A stretch of DNA of 18,498 nucleotides from an uncultured Gemmatimonadota bacterium (GCA_946479895.1 CAMLHT010000044.1:1-18498), one strand, 5' to 3'; counted from the stretch's first letter, positions 6,667 through 16,834 are shown. Program-made: numbers and translations. Notes: generated by a model from the letters alone, not told the origin.

Positions 6667-8664
6667 CTACTCGACGACGTACGCTTCCATCGCGAAGTAC
6701 TCGGCCAGGCCCAGGCGATCGAGCGTCGCGGCCGTGCCCTTGTTGCGGGCTTCGACGCGCTGCCAGAACTCCCGGTCGTCGTACCCTCCGGGGAAGGGCG
6801 CCGAGTCCTTCTGCGACTGGTGCTTGAAGATCGCCTGGATCTTGAGGCGCAGCTCCTCCTGCGAGAGCGGCACCAGCCAGGTCGCCTCGTGGATCGCCCA
6901 CTCCTGCCAGGCGCCGCGATAGAGCCATACGCTCGGCCGGCTCCCGGGCGCCGGGTCCGTCGAGCGCCGGTGGAGCGGCTCCGCGGCGGCCTTCACGACG
7001 TCGACCGGCTTGCGCCCGATCTCCGCCAGCGCGCCGTCGATGGCCTCCTTGCACATGCGATGCGTGCCATGCGGGTCGGAGAGGTCACCGGCGACGAAGA
7101 TGTGGTCGGGGTCGAACTCCACGAGCAGGTCGCGCACGATCTTCACGTCCGCCGGCCCGATCGGATCCTTGCGGACCTTGCCCGTCTGGTAGAAGGGCAG
7201 GTTGAGGAATCGCGCCGCGGTTCGCGGCAGGCCGAGGGTCTCGATGCCGCTCACCGCCTCGGACTCGCGGATGATCCGCTTGATGTCCTGCACTTCCGGG
7301 ATGTCCACTTCGCCGGCGTGCTTGCGGTCGAGCGACGCGTGGACCTTGCCGGCGAGGGCATTGACGGCGTCGGCTCCCACGCGGCCCTCGGCGCCCATCC
7401 GCTCCATGAAATCGATGTAGCGGCGGACGTCGTGGTCGAAGACGGCGATGTTGCCGCTCGTCATGTAGGCGACGATGATCTCGTTCTCGTTCTCGACGAG
7501 CTTGCGGAGGATGCCGCCCATCGAGATCACGTCGTCGTCCGGGTGCGGCGAGAAGCAGATGATCCGGCTCTTCGACGGCAGCTTCGACTTGCCGCGGATC
7601 TTCGCGCCAAGGAGGTTGAACACCTTCCCGTTCACCTCGCCCGGGGATCCGAACTTGGCGACCAGGGACGACATCCTGTGGTCGGCGTAGTCGCGCTGCG
7701 TGAGCTTGAGGATCGCCTTCTTGGTCTGCTCGGAAAGCCAGATGACGGCGCGGAGCATCAGCGCCTCATCCCACTCCACTTCATCGAGCATCCACGGCGT
7801 CTTGAAGCGCGTCAGCTCCGCGCCCGCCGGCATGTCGAGGTAGAACGTGGTGTTCGGGTGCCGCTGGAGGAACGTCGCCGCGACCTCGACGTCGATCTCG
7901 CCCTCCACCGCGCGCTTCACGATGCCGGCCTTGTGCTCGCCGGTGGCGAGGATCGCGATCTCGCGCGCTTCCATGATCGTCGCGATGCCCATCGTGATCG
8001 CTTCGCGGGGCACGTAGTCCTCGCCGAAGAAATCCGCCGCCGCGTCGGCGCGGGTGATCGCGTCGAGGTGCACGAGCCGCGTGCGGCTCTCGGCGCCCGA
8101 TCCCGGCTCGTTGAAGCCGATGTGGCCTGTCTTGCCGATGCCGAGGATCTGGAAGTCGATGCCTCCCGCCTTCCGGATCTCGGACTCGTAACGGTCCGCC
8201 AGCTCCTCGACCCGCTCGCGCGGCACGTCGCCGGGCGGGATGTGGACGTTCTTCGGATCGATGTCGACGTGGGAGAAGAGGTTCTCCCACATGAACCGAT
8301 GGTAGGAGTGGATGCTCTCCTTCGGCATCGGGTAGTACTCGTCGAGATTGAACGTCACGACGTTCGCGAAGCTCAGCTCCTCCTCGCGGTGCATGCGGAT
8401 GAGCTCCCGGTAGACGCCGATGGGCGTCGATCCCGTGGCCAGTCCGAGCACGGTCTGCTCGCCGGTGGCGTTCCGCTCGTTGATGAGCGTCGCGATGCGC
8501 GTCGCCACCAGGCGGGCGATGTCCGAGTGTTCCTCGACGACGACGGTGCGGATGCGCTCGTCGTCATTGGCGACCGTCGCGACGCGCGAAGGCCCGCGAA
8601 CACGGGAGTGATCGCGGGCCTGTGCGTCGGACGCGCCCCGGCGTGTGCCAGTCGCTCCTGTCAT
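6667..8664 (-). CDS. nagB: Glucosamine-6-phosphate deaminase fused to a PIG-L/LmbE deacetylase domain
   Basis: This is a 665-residue two-domain cytoplasmic enzyme. Residues about 38-330 are a NagB/GPI fold that converts glucosamine-6-phosphate to fructose-6-phosphate plus ammonia: LATGSTPIGVY phosphate loop (75-85), catalytic Asp in NLDEYY (D108), and GIGKTGHIGFNEPGS (175-189) with H181 and E186 matching E. coli H143 and E148. Residue 179 is Thr where E. coli has Asp141. Residues about 365-660 are a PIG-L/LmbE zinc-dependent N-deacetylase domain, with the metal motif SPHPDDD (372-378) and a second histidine motif DPHGTH (530-535). Simple NagB is about 266 residues; fused forms of this length occur, as I recall, in Bacteroidota. 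The ATG at 8664 has AGGA (8667-8670 on the complement) and lies nine bases after the Fe-S carrier gene. The PIG-L half might deacetylate GlcNAc-6-phosphate, replacing NagA; this is inference. Confidence 0.93.
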   Translation of the reverse strand: MTGATGTRRGASDAQARDHSRVRGPSRVATVANDDERIRTVVVEEHSDIARLVATRIATLINERNATGEQTVLGLATGSTPIGVYRELIRMHREEELSFANVVTFNLDEYYPMPKESIHSYHRFMWENLFSHVDIDPKNVHIPPGDVPRERVEELADRYESEIRKAGGIDFQILGIGKTGHIGFNEPGSGAESRTRLVHLDAITRADAAADFFGEDYVPREAITMGIATIMEAREIAILATGEHKAGIVKRAVEGEIDVEVAATFLQRHPNTTFYLDMPAGAELTRFKTPWMLDEVEWDEALMLRAVIWLSEQTKKAILKLTQRDYADHRMSSLVAKFGSPGEVNGKVFNLLGAKIRGKSKLPSKSRIICFSPHPDDDVISMGGILRKLVENENEIIVAYMTSGNIAVFDHDVRRYIDFMERMGAEGRVGADAVNALAGKVHASLDRKHAGEVDIPEVQDIKRIIRESEAVSGIETLGLPRTAARFLNLPFYQTGKVRKDPIGPADVKIVRDLLVEFDPDHIFVAGDLSDPHGTHRMCKEAIDGALAEIGRKPVDVVKAAAEPLHRRSTDPAPGSRPSVWLYRGAWQEWAIHEATWLVPLSQEELRLKIQAIFKHQSQKDSAPFPGGYDDREFWQRVEARNKGTAATLDRLGLAEYFAMEAYVVE

Positions 8665-8673
8665 GTGTCCTGA

Positions 8674-9030
8674 TTACGCGGAGAAGGAGCTACCGCAGCC
8701 GCAGCCGCCCGTGGAATTGGGGTTCTTGAACGTGAATCCCGAGCCCTGCATGGACGTCACGTAGTCGATCGTGACGCCGTTGAGGTACTGGGCCGAGAAG
8801 GGATCGACGAACACGCGCCAGCCCGACTGGTCGACGATGATGTCGTCTTCGGCGGCCGCGTCCTCGATCAGCAGGCCGTACTTGAAGCCGCTGCATCCGC
8901 CGGGCTGCACGCTGACGCGCAAGCCACCCTTGGCCGGATCGACGCCTTCCTGGTCAATAAACTTCATCACTTCGGCGGCGGCGGCAGCAGTGATCTGCAC
9001 CATCACCTCAGGCTGATTCATCGTGCTCAT
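8674..9030 (-). CDS. A-type iron-sulfur cluster carrier (HesB/IscA/ErpA family)
   Basis: This is a 118-residue cytoplasmic protein that carries and inserts Fe-S clusters into target enzymes. The three invariant cysteines are present: Cys46 in QPGGCSGFKYG and Cys110/Cys112 in the C-terminal GGCGCG. The core block from about residue 38 to 103 matches the family throughout. The length is normal. The ATG at 9030 is favoured by a strong AGGGAGG (complement of 9035-9041) four bases upstream; the Met at codon 4 is a weaker alternative. A good sigma-70-type promoter lies just upstream. nagB follows after nine bases, so both are probably on one transcript, although no functional link is obvious. ErpA, IscA and SufA cannot be separated on sequence alone here. 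Confidence 0.93.
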   Translation of the reverse strand: MSTMNQPEVMVQITAAAAAEVMKFIDQEGVDPAKGGLRVSVQPGGCSGFKYGLLIEDAAAEDDIIVDQSGWRVFVDPFSAQYLNGVTIDYVTSMQGSGFTFKNPNSTGGCGCGSSFSA

Positions 9031-9066
9031 TCTGCCTCCCTGGCGGGATCGATTTTGACTTACGGA

Positions 9067-9095
9067 AATATAGCGGGTGCGGGTATCTGCTTCAA
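9067..9095 (-). promoter_or_regulatory. Sigma-70-type promoter for the Fe-S carrier and nagB
   Basis: On the minus strand, TTGAAG (complement of 9090-9095) and TATATT (complement of 9067-9072) are separated by exactly 17 bases. The expected start of transcription is near 9060, giving a leader of about 30 bases that holds the AGGGAGG ribosome binding site. It is the best promoter match in the window. It implies that this gene pair is transcribed independently of the symporter upstream. The rest of the 147-bp gap (9031-9177) shows no clear terminator for that symporter. Confidence 0.7.
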
Positions 9096-9177
9096 TTGCT
9101 GAGAATTACGGGAGGTCGTACCGGGCTCCGCACCGGGCGCTCGCATGACCTGTCGCTCTCTGGGGTTTGTACGCGGA

Positions 9178-11010
<1,833 letters not shown>

Positions 11011-11016
11011 GTCAGC

Positions 11017-12234
11017 TCAGTGAGAGGGGTGATTGGCGAGGACGGCGTACACCGCGTCGGTGAGTCTCGTGCGGACGCCGCCGATCTTCTGGTTGTTGCG
11101 GGTGGGGTTCACGCGGTTCGACAGCAGGATGACGTAGACGTCCCGGGCGGGATCGACGATGATCGACGTCCCCGTGAAGCCCGTGTGCCCGAAGGCCGAG
11201 CTGGAGATCGCGCGGCTCGATCCCCACGGGCCCGCCGTCGTGAACTTCATCCCGGGGTAGGACGGCTTCTGCCAGCCAAGTCCGCGGTTCGAGAACGCCG
11301 AGTCGGCGTAGCCGCTGAACAGGGCGAGGGTTCGCGACGACACGAGCCGGTCATTGCCGATCGCCCCGCCGTTCAGCAGCATCCGGGCGAAGCGGGAGAG
11401 GTCGTTCCCGGAGCTGAACAGCCCCGCGTGTCCCGACACGCCGCCGAGGTAGTACGCGCGCTCGTCGTGCACCTTGCCGCGCACGAGTCCTCCGCGGAGC
11501 GTGTCGATCTCCGTCGGCGCGATGCGCGGCAGGAGCGAATCCGGCGGGTTGAACATCGTCTCGTTCATGCCCAGCCGCTGGTACGTGGTCCGCACGTATT
11601 CGTCGAACGGCATGCCCGAGACTCGCGCGACGATCCGGCCCAGGAGATAACCGCCGATGTCGCTGTAGATCATCGCCCGGCCCGGAGCGCTGTCGAGCGG
11701 CGTTCCGAACATGAGCTTGTCGATCGAGTCGCGATCGGTGGTGATGCGGTCGTAGGGCTTGAACGAGGGGAGCCCGGAGGAGTGGGTGAGCAGGTGGCGC
11801 ACCGTGATCGCGGACTTCCCGGGCCCAGTCCAGTCGGGGAGGTAGCGCTGCACGGGAGCATCCACGTCGACCTTGCCCTCGTCCACCAGCCGCATGATCG
11901 ACACCGTCGTCCCCATCACCTTGGTGAGGGAGGCGAGGTCCCACAGAGTGTGGCGATCCACCGAGCGCGGCTCGCCCCAGGTCAGCCGGCCGACGGCGAG
12001 CTCGGCGAGCTCACCGTTGCGGTTGCCGACGATCGCGATGGCGCCCGGAAAGGCGGAATCGGCCAGCGCGCGGGGCATCACGACCGCCAGGGTATCGTAC
12101 AGCGCGCGCACGAGGGCCGTGGGCGCGCTGCTCGGCACCGAGGTCGCCGCCGGCTCCGGTGCGCCGGAGCAGCCGATGACGCAGATTCCCGTGACAGCCA
12201 TCCACCAGATTCCCGATCCATGCCGCTTCGCCAT
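11017..12234 (-). CDS. Serine hydrolase lipoprotein of the beta-lactamase/PBP fold (AmiE-like)
   Basis: This 405-residue exported enzyme has a lipoprotein signal peptide ending in VIGC (lipidated Cys22) and a linker rich in Ala, Ser and Pro. The serine beta-lactamase/esterase motifs are complete: SLTK (Ser102, Lys105), the YxN-like YSD (190-192), and HTG (350-352) in place of KTG. The blocks VHDERAYYLGGVSGHAGLFS (255-274) and FGHTGFTGTS (348-357) are typical of the group that includes B. subtilis AmiE, an N-acetylmuramoyl-L-alanine amidase found beside NamZ. An amidase removing peptides from MurNAc is therefore likelier than antibiotic resistance, though an esterase cannot be excluded. GGGAG (complement of 12243-12247) lies eight bases before the ATG. 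The start overlaps that of the divergent namZ. Confidence 0.85.
   Translation of the reverse strand: MAKRHGSGIWWMAVTGICVIGCSGAPEPAATSVPSSAPTALVRALYDTLAVVMPRALADSAFPGAIAIVGNRNGELAELAVGRLTWGEPRSVDRHTLWDLASLTKVMGTTVSIMRLVDEGKVDVDAPVQRYLPDWTGPGKSAITVRHLLTHSSGLPSFKPYDRITTDRDSIDKLMFGTPLDSAPGRAMIYSDIGGYLLGRIVARVSGMPFDEYVRTTYQRLGMNETMFNPPDSLLPRIAPTEIDTLRGGLVRGKVHDERAYYLGGVSGHAGLFSSGNDLSRFARMLLNGGAIGNDRLVSSRTLALFSGYADSAFSNRGLGWQKPSYPGMKFTTAGPWGSSRAISSSAFGHTGFTGTSIIVDPARDVYVILLSNRVNPTRNNQKIGGVRTRLTDAVYAVLANHPSH
12182..12215. repeat. Direct repeat of CAGATTCCCG upstream of namZ
   Basis: CAGATTCCCG occurs at 12182-12191 and again at 12206-12215, 24 bp apart, the second copy ending four bases before the namZ ATG. 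Both copies also code for Gly-Ile in the signal peptide of the AmiE-like protein on the other strand. It could be an operator for namZ or simply a repeated codon context. Confidence 0.4.
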
Positions 12235-13494
12235 CTGATTGTCTCCCTGGTATTCCTCGCTGCCTGCGGTCGTCAGGTGGAGGTCGGTTCGCCGCCCGTG
12301 CTCGTGCGCCCGGGCATCTCGGTCCTGATGACCGACAGCCTGGATCTCATCCGGAACAAGCGGATCGGCCTGATCACGAATCAGACCGGAGTCGACGAGC
12401 GAGGCGTGTCGGATATCGACCTGCTCAGCGGTCCGGTCGCCACCGGCGCCGGCGTGAAGCTCGTGCGGCTGTACTCGCCGGAGCACGGCATCCGGGGCAC
12501 GGAGGATCGCGAGAACCTTGCCGGCGAAGTCGACAGCAAGACCGGGCTGTCGATCGTTTCGCTGTACACCGCCGGCACGCAGCCGCCGCCCGACAGCACC
12601 CTGCGCGATCTCGACGCGATCATCGTCGATCTCCAGGATATCGGGACGCGGACGTGGACCTACGTCGGCGTGATGTTCTACACGTTGCAATCCGCGGCTC
12701 GGCTCAATTTGCGGGTGATCGTGCTCGACCGACCCAATCCGGTCACTGGGAACCACACCGACGCGCCCTACCTGGATACCGCGCATGCCAATCCGTATCC
12801 GCCGCGGCCGGGAAGCCCGGGCCGGGCGTACGCATTATACCCCGTGCCCCTGCGCCACGGAATGACGATGGGCGAGATGGCGCTCTTCATCAATGACGCG
12901 ATGAAGCTGGGCGCGAACCTCCGGGTCGTTCCCGCGGCGGGCTGGAAGCGCTCGATGTGGTTCGACCAGACCGGCCTGCCGTGGGTCCGTCCGTCGCCGA
13001 ACCTCCCCGACCTCACGAGCGCGACGATCTATCCGTCACTGGTGCCGTTCGAGAGCTCGAACGTCTCGGTGGGGCGGGGCACGACGACGGCCTTCCAGCG
13101 CTTCGGCGCGCCGTGGATGAACGCGGACGAGGTGGCGCGGCGGCTCGAGGCGATGCGGCTCCCGGGCGTGCGCTTCGTCGCGGAGAGCTTCACGCCGCGG
13201 GCCGCGGGCGACAACAAGTACAACGACCGGACGATCCCGGGGGTGCGCGTGGTGCTGGCCGATCGCGACGCGTTCGAGGGCGGCACGACGGCGGCGGCGA
13301 TCCTCTCGGTGCTGCACGCGACGAGTCCGGACTCATTGCGCATCGCGATCCCGGGCTTCGATCACCGCTTCGGCAGCACGGCCATTCGCGAGGCGATCAT
13401 GCGCGGCGAGGATCCCATGCCGATCATGGCGCGGCAGCGGCAGGTGGCGCGGGACTTCGCCAACGCTGTCCGGCGGTACTGGCTCTATCAATGA
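12220..13494 (+). CDS. namZ: Exo-beta-N-acetylmuramidase NamZ (DUF1343, GH171) lipoprotein
   Basis: This 424-residue exported protein has a short lipoprotein signal peptide (LAAC, Cys16). The family, formerly DUF1343, is founded by B. subtilis NamZ (YbbC), which removes MurNAc from the non-reducing ends of peptidoglycan fragments. Family blocks appear in order: IGLITNQTG (49-57), YSPEHGIRG (85-93) with the conserved Glu-His, VDLQDIGTRTWTY (136-148), VLDRPNP (168-174), YPVPLRHGMTMGE (207-219), PSPNLP (258-263), and SVGRGTTTAFQRFGAPW (283-299). Length is normal. No Shine-Dalgarno sequence precedes the ATG at 12220, but the signal peptide leaves no room for a later start and no in-frame ATG or GTG is close upstream. 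The likely role is outer-membrane-anchored turnover or scavenging of cell wall, together with the AmiE-like lipoprotein encoded divergently. Confidence 0.92.
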   Translation: MPLRHLIVSLVFLAACGRQVEVGSPPVLVRPGISVLMTDSLDLIRNKRIGLITNQTGVDERGVSDIDLLSGPVATGAGVKLVRLYSPEHGIRGTEDRENLAGEVDSKTGLSIVSLYTAGTQPPPDSTLRDLDAIIVDLQDIGTRTWTYVGVMFYTLQSAARLNLRVIVLDRPNPVTGNHTDAPYLDTAHANPYPPRPGSPGRAYALYPVPLRHGMTMGEMALFINDAMKLGANLRVVPAAGWKRSMWFDQTGLPWVRPSPNLPDLTSATIYPSLVPFESSNVSVGRGTTTAFQRFGAPWMNADEVARRLEAMRLPGVRFVAESFTPRAAGDNKYNDRTIPGVRVVLADRDAFEGGTTAAAILSVLHATSPDSLRIAIPGFDHRFGSTAIREAIMRGEDPMPIMARQRQVARDFANAVRRYWLYQ

Positions 13495-13552
13495 GGAGCG
13501 GGTCGCACGAACCTTGCCCTCATGGACGGGGCCGTCACCGGGACCGATCATC

Positions 13553-13882
13553 ATGAAACGCGTTCTCCTCGCAACACTCATCGCCGTTGCCGCCGGCTGC
13601 GGACCGCGCCAGGTCGAGGTGCGGACCGCGGCTCCGGCGCCCGCCCAGAACGCCCTCCAGGTGACGAACGGGCTGGGCCAGGCCATCAACGTCTACGTCA
13701 CCTACAACGGGAACGACCAGTTCATCCAGCAGGTCCGCGCCAACACGGCCCTGCGTCTTCCCGTGACCGGCGTTCCGGCGGGGGCCACGGTGACCGTCAA
13801 GGCGGTCACCATCGACGGGACGCGCACGTACAGCGTGCCGAACGTCATCCTCAACGGGACGTACAACTTCTCGGTTCCCTGA
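13553..13882 (+). CDS. Small putative lipoprotein, unrecognised
   Basis: This 109-residue exported protein starts with the signal MKRVLLATLIAVAAGC, with the lipobox Cys at 16. The mature part is short and predicted beta-rich: NALQVTNGLGQAINVYVTY, then RLPVTGVPAGATVTVKAV, ending NGTYNFSVP. It looks like one small beta-sandwich, perhaps a PEGA- or transthyretin-like fold. I do not recognise the family. The ATG at 13553 is preferred over the in-frame ATG at 13514 because the signal peptide begins there; GGGA at 13540-13543 is a weak ribosome site. It follows namZ by 58 bases with no terminator between, so the two may share a transcript, and a hairpin with a T-rich tail follows it. Confidence 0.75.
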   Translation: MKRVLLATLIAVAAGCGPRQVEVRTAAPAPAQNALQVTNGLGQAINVYVTYNGNDQFIQQVRANTALRLPVTGVPAGATVTVKAVTIDGTRTYSVPNVILNGTYNFSVP

Positions 13883-13960
13883 GCGGGGGGCGGCTGGCCG
13901 GACGTGTCACCGCGCCGCGATGCTGATTGCCCCAACTCAATGAGGGGGATACTTTTACGC

Positions 13961-13991
13961 GCCGGGGCCTCGCTCCGGCTTTCTTGCTTTT
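13961..13991 (+). terminator. Rho-independent terminator (or leader attenuator) before the inositol lipid genes
   Basis: GCCGGGG (13961-13967) pairs with CTCCGGC (13973-13979) through one G-T wobble over a five-base loop, and is followed by the T-rich run 13980-13991. It lies 78 bases after the small lipoprotein stop. It most simply ends that transcript. If the promoter of the next operon lies upstream of it, it would act as an attenuator instead. Confidence 0.55.
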
Positions 13992-14002
13992 GCCCCCTGG
14001 TC

Positions 14003-14020
14003 GGACGCTTTTCCGCGTCC
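14003..14020 (+). other. Perfect hairpin in the leader of the CDP-alcohol phosphatidyltransferase gene
   Basis: GGACGC (14003-14008) and GCGTCC (14015-14020) pair perfectly around a six-base TTTTCC loop. A T5 run (14032-14036) follows 11 bases later, and the ATG at 14046 comes nine bases after that. The bases directly before the start codon are C-rich with no Shine-Dalgarno sequence. It may affect translation of the operon's first gene, or be a second weak terminator. Confidence 0.4.
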
Positions 14021-14045
14021 ATTCGAGACCATTTTTGCCCCCCGC

Positions 14046-14741
14046 ATGAAGATTCTGCCGGACTGGCTGAAGAACGGTTACCTGCGACTGATCGACCCGG
14101 TCGCAGACCTCTTCGTCCGCGCTGGCGTCCATCCCAACACGATCACGGCCTTCGGGACTGCCTGCACGGTGGCCGCGTCGGTGATCTTCGGGATGGGGCA
14201 CATCCGGACGGCAGGCTGGTTCCTCGGCCTGACGGCGCTCTTCGACGTGCTCGACGGCACGGTGGCCCGCCGTTCCGGGAAGGCGTCCACGTTCGGCGCC
14301 TTTCTCGACTCCACCCTGGATCGCCTGGCGGACGGCGCCGTGTTCGTCGGTCTCGCTACCTTTTATGCGCTCAGCGTGGAGCACGGCAGCACGTTGATGA
14401 TGCTGGTGTGCATGTCGGGCCTCATCGGCGCACTGATGACGTCCTACACCCGCGCCCGCGCCGAGCCGCTCGGCATCGATGCGAAGGTGGGCATGGTGCA
14501 GCGACCCGAGCGCGTCGTGTTGTTGTCGGCCCCGCAAGCGTTCTTCGGCCTGGCGCTCGGTGGGTGGGTACTCAGGGCCGTCGTTTTCATCATCACCATC
14601 GGCGCGTGGATCACGGTGATCCAGCGCATCGCGTTCGTCTATCACCAAACCCGAAACCGCGCTGACGCCGAGCCGCTGAACCTGCCTGCCGACCGACCGG
14701 CGTCGGTGACGGGCACGCCCCAGCGTTCCGCTCGCAGCTAA
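14046..14741 (+). CDS. CDP-alcohol phosphatidyltransferase (candidate phosphatidylinositol-phosphate synthase)
   Basis: This 231-residue integral membrane enzyme transfers a phosphatidyl group from CDP-diacylglycerol to an alcohol. The full family signature is present with correct spacing: D67 and D70-G71, A74-R75, G84, D88 and D92, the metal-binding aspartates of the DxxDGxxAR-x8-GxxxDxxxD motif. About six membrane segments surround it, and a hydrophilic tail (about 204-231) ends the protein. The gene for inositol-phosphate synthase begins 11 bases later, which makes inositol phosphate the most likely acceptor, as in actinobacterial PIP synthase. A PgsA-type glycerol-3-phosphate acceptor is the main alternative. 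The ATG at 14046 has no Shine-Dalgarno sequence but fits the expected N terminus. It is the first gene of a unit of at least six. Confidence 0.9.
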   Translation: MKILPDWLKNGYLRLIDPVADLFVRAGVHPNTITAFGTACTVAASVIFGMGHIRTAGWFLGLTALFDVLDGTVARRSGKASTFGAFLDSTLDRLADGAVFVGLATFYALSVEHGSTLMMLVCMSGLIGALMTSYTRARAEPLGIDAKVGMVQRPERVVLLSAPQAFFGLALGGWVLRAVVFIITIGAWITVIQRIAFVYHQTRNRADAEPLNLPADRPASVTGTPQRSARS

Positions 14742-14745
14742 GGAG
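14740..14745 (+). promoter_or_regulatory. Ribosome binding site deciding a TTG start
   Basis: AAGGAG overlaps the TAA stop of the phosphatidyltransferase gene and sits seven bases before the TTG at 14753. It supports TTG as the real start of the inositol-phosphate synthase gene and suggests re-initiation by ribosomes finishing the previous gene. Confidence 0.75.
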
Positions 14746-14752
14746 AATCGTC

Positions 14753-16075
<1,323 letters not shown>

Positions 16076-16085
16076 GAGGCTTGCC

Positions 16086-16544
16086 ATGCGCAGGGCAATG
16101 TGGGTCGCGGCGGGCGCCATCGCGCTCGCCGCGTGCGGCGGCGAACCCGGGTCGCGCGACCTGGCGTTGCGCCAGGCCACGAGCAGCTACGCCTTCACCA
16201 TCCGGGCCGACCCGATGCCGCCGTACGCGAACGAGGACGTGCACTACACGGTGACCGTCGTCGACCGGAAGACGCAGCAGCCGGTGCAGAACGGGGAAGG
16301 TCAGATCTACGGCCAGCTCAACCCCGGTCCCGACAGCCGGCCACGGACCTACGACGGCTTCGTCTACGGGCCGGAAGTCGGCACCTATCACGCGAAGCTA
16401 CGTTTCGCGATCGCGACGGAGACGGCGGACCCCGACCAGGCCTGGCAGATGGGGCTGCGGTTCCGCCGTGATTCGCTCTCGCCGCTTGAAATCACCAACT
16501 GGCAGCAGCAGGTCAGGCCCGAACGAGACACGAAGACTCCATGA
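16086..16544 (+). CDS. Putative lipoprotein with YtkA/FixH-like beta-sandwich pattern
   Basis: This 152-residue exported protein has the lipoprotein signal MRRAMWVAAGAIALAAC (Cys17). The mature part has the look of a single Ig-like or YtkA-like domain: FTIRADPMPPYANEDVHYTV (37-56), VVDRKTQQPVQNGEGQIYG (58-76), GPEVGTYHAKLRFA (95-108). That pattern, two strands with a D-x-x-T-x-x-P-V turn, is usual in such domains, but I cannot name the family firmly. AGGAGG (16074-16079), overlapping the previous stop, is six bases before the ATG at 16086. The stop overlaps the next start as ATGA, so it is translated as part of the operon. The role is unknown; an envelope location beside an inositol lipid pathway is all that can be said. 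Confidence 0.75.
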   Translation: MRRAMWVAAGAIALAACGGEPGSRDLALRQATSSYAFTIRADPMPPYANEDVHYTVTVVDRKTQQPVQNGEGQIYGQLNPGPDSRPRTYDGFVYGPEVGTYHAKLRFAIATETADPDQAWQMGLRFRRDSLSPLEITNWQQQVRPERDTKTP

Positions 16545-16834
16545 GACATTTCCACCGCTGTCATGTGTCGCCGGCCCAGGTCCTCGAGGCCGCCGATGAA
16601 TTCTTTCCGTCCATCGGCGTCGCGCAGCAGATGACGGCGCCGCGCTCGCGCACCTTCTCCGGCCCGCTCGGGACCATGCGCCTCTCGGCGCGCCCCGAAG
16701 GCGGCCACTACACCTTCATCGAGGTCGAGACCGACCAGATGGGGGAGAGCCGTCTCGACCGGAACGTGAAGCGCTTCTTCGTTCGCATCCACCGCAGCGA
16801 GAATCCGCGGCACCAGATCCAAGCCGCGTACTGA
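16541..16834 (+). CDS. Small conserved-looking protein, unrecognised (97 aa)
   Basis: This 97-residue protein has no signal peptide or membrane segment and is rich in Arg and His (MRHFHRCH at the start). It reads like a compact alpha/beta domain: SPAQVLEAADEFFPSIG helix, then alternating strands (SRTFSGPLGTMRLSARPEGGHYTFIEVETD). I do not recognise the family. It is accepted as a gene because both ends are locked into the operon: the start overlaps the preceding lipoprotein stop as ATGA, and its TGA shares a base with the ATG of the E1 alpha gene. The tight coupling to E1 alpha and beta suggests a small accessory or regulatory partner, which is inference only. Confidence 0.7.
   Translation: MRHFHRCHVSPAQVLEAADEFFPSIGVAQQMTAPRSRTFSGPLGTMRLSARPEGGHYTFIEVETDQMGESRLDRNVKRFFVRIHRSENPRHQIQAAY

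Noticed and set aside
6632..6668. Palindromes between convergent genes as an integration or attachment site
   Set aside because: No integrase, tRNA gene or direct repeats are nearby; a terminator role is simpler.
6820..8673. A 617-codon plus-strand open frame opposite nagB
   Set aside because: Charged, repetitive composition and no recognisable motif; nagB on the other strand is unmistakable.
11017..12234. Antibiotic-resistance beta-lactamase
   Set aside because: It has HTG instead of KTG, the AmiE-type VHDE and GHAGLF blocks, and a NamZ neighbour, all fitting a cell-wall amidase or esterase better.
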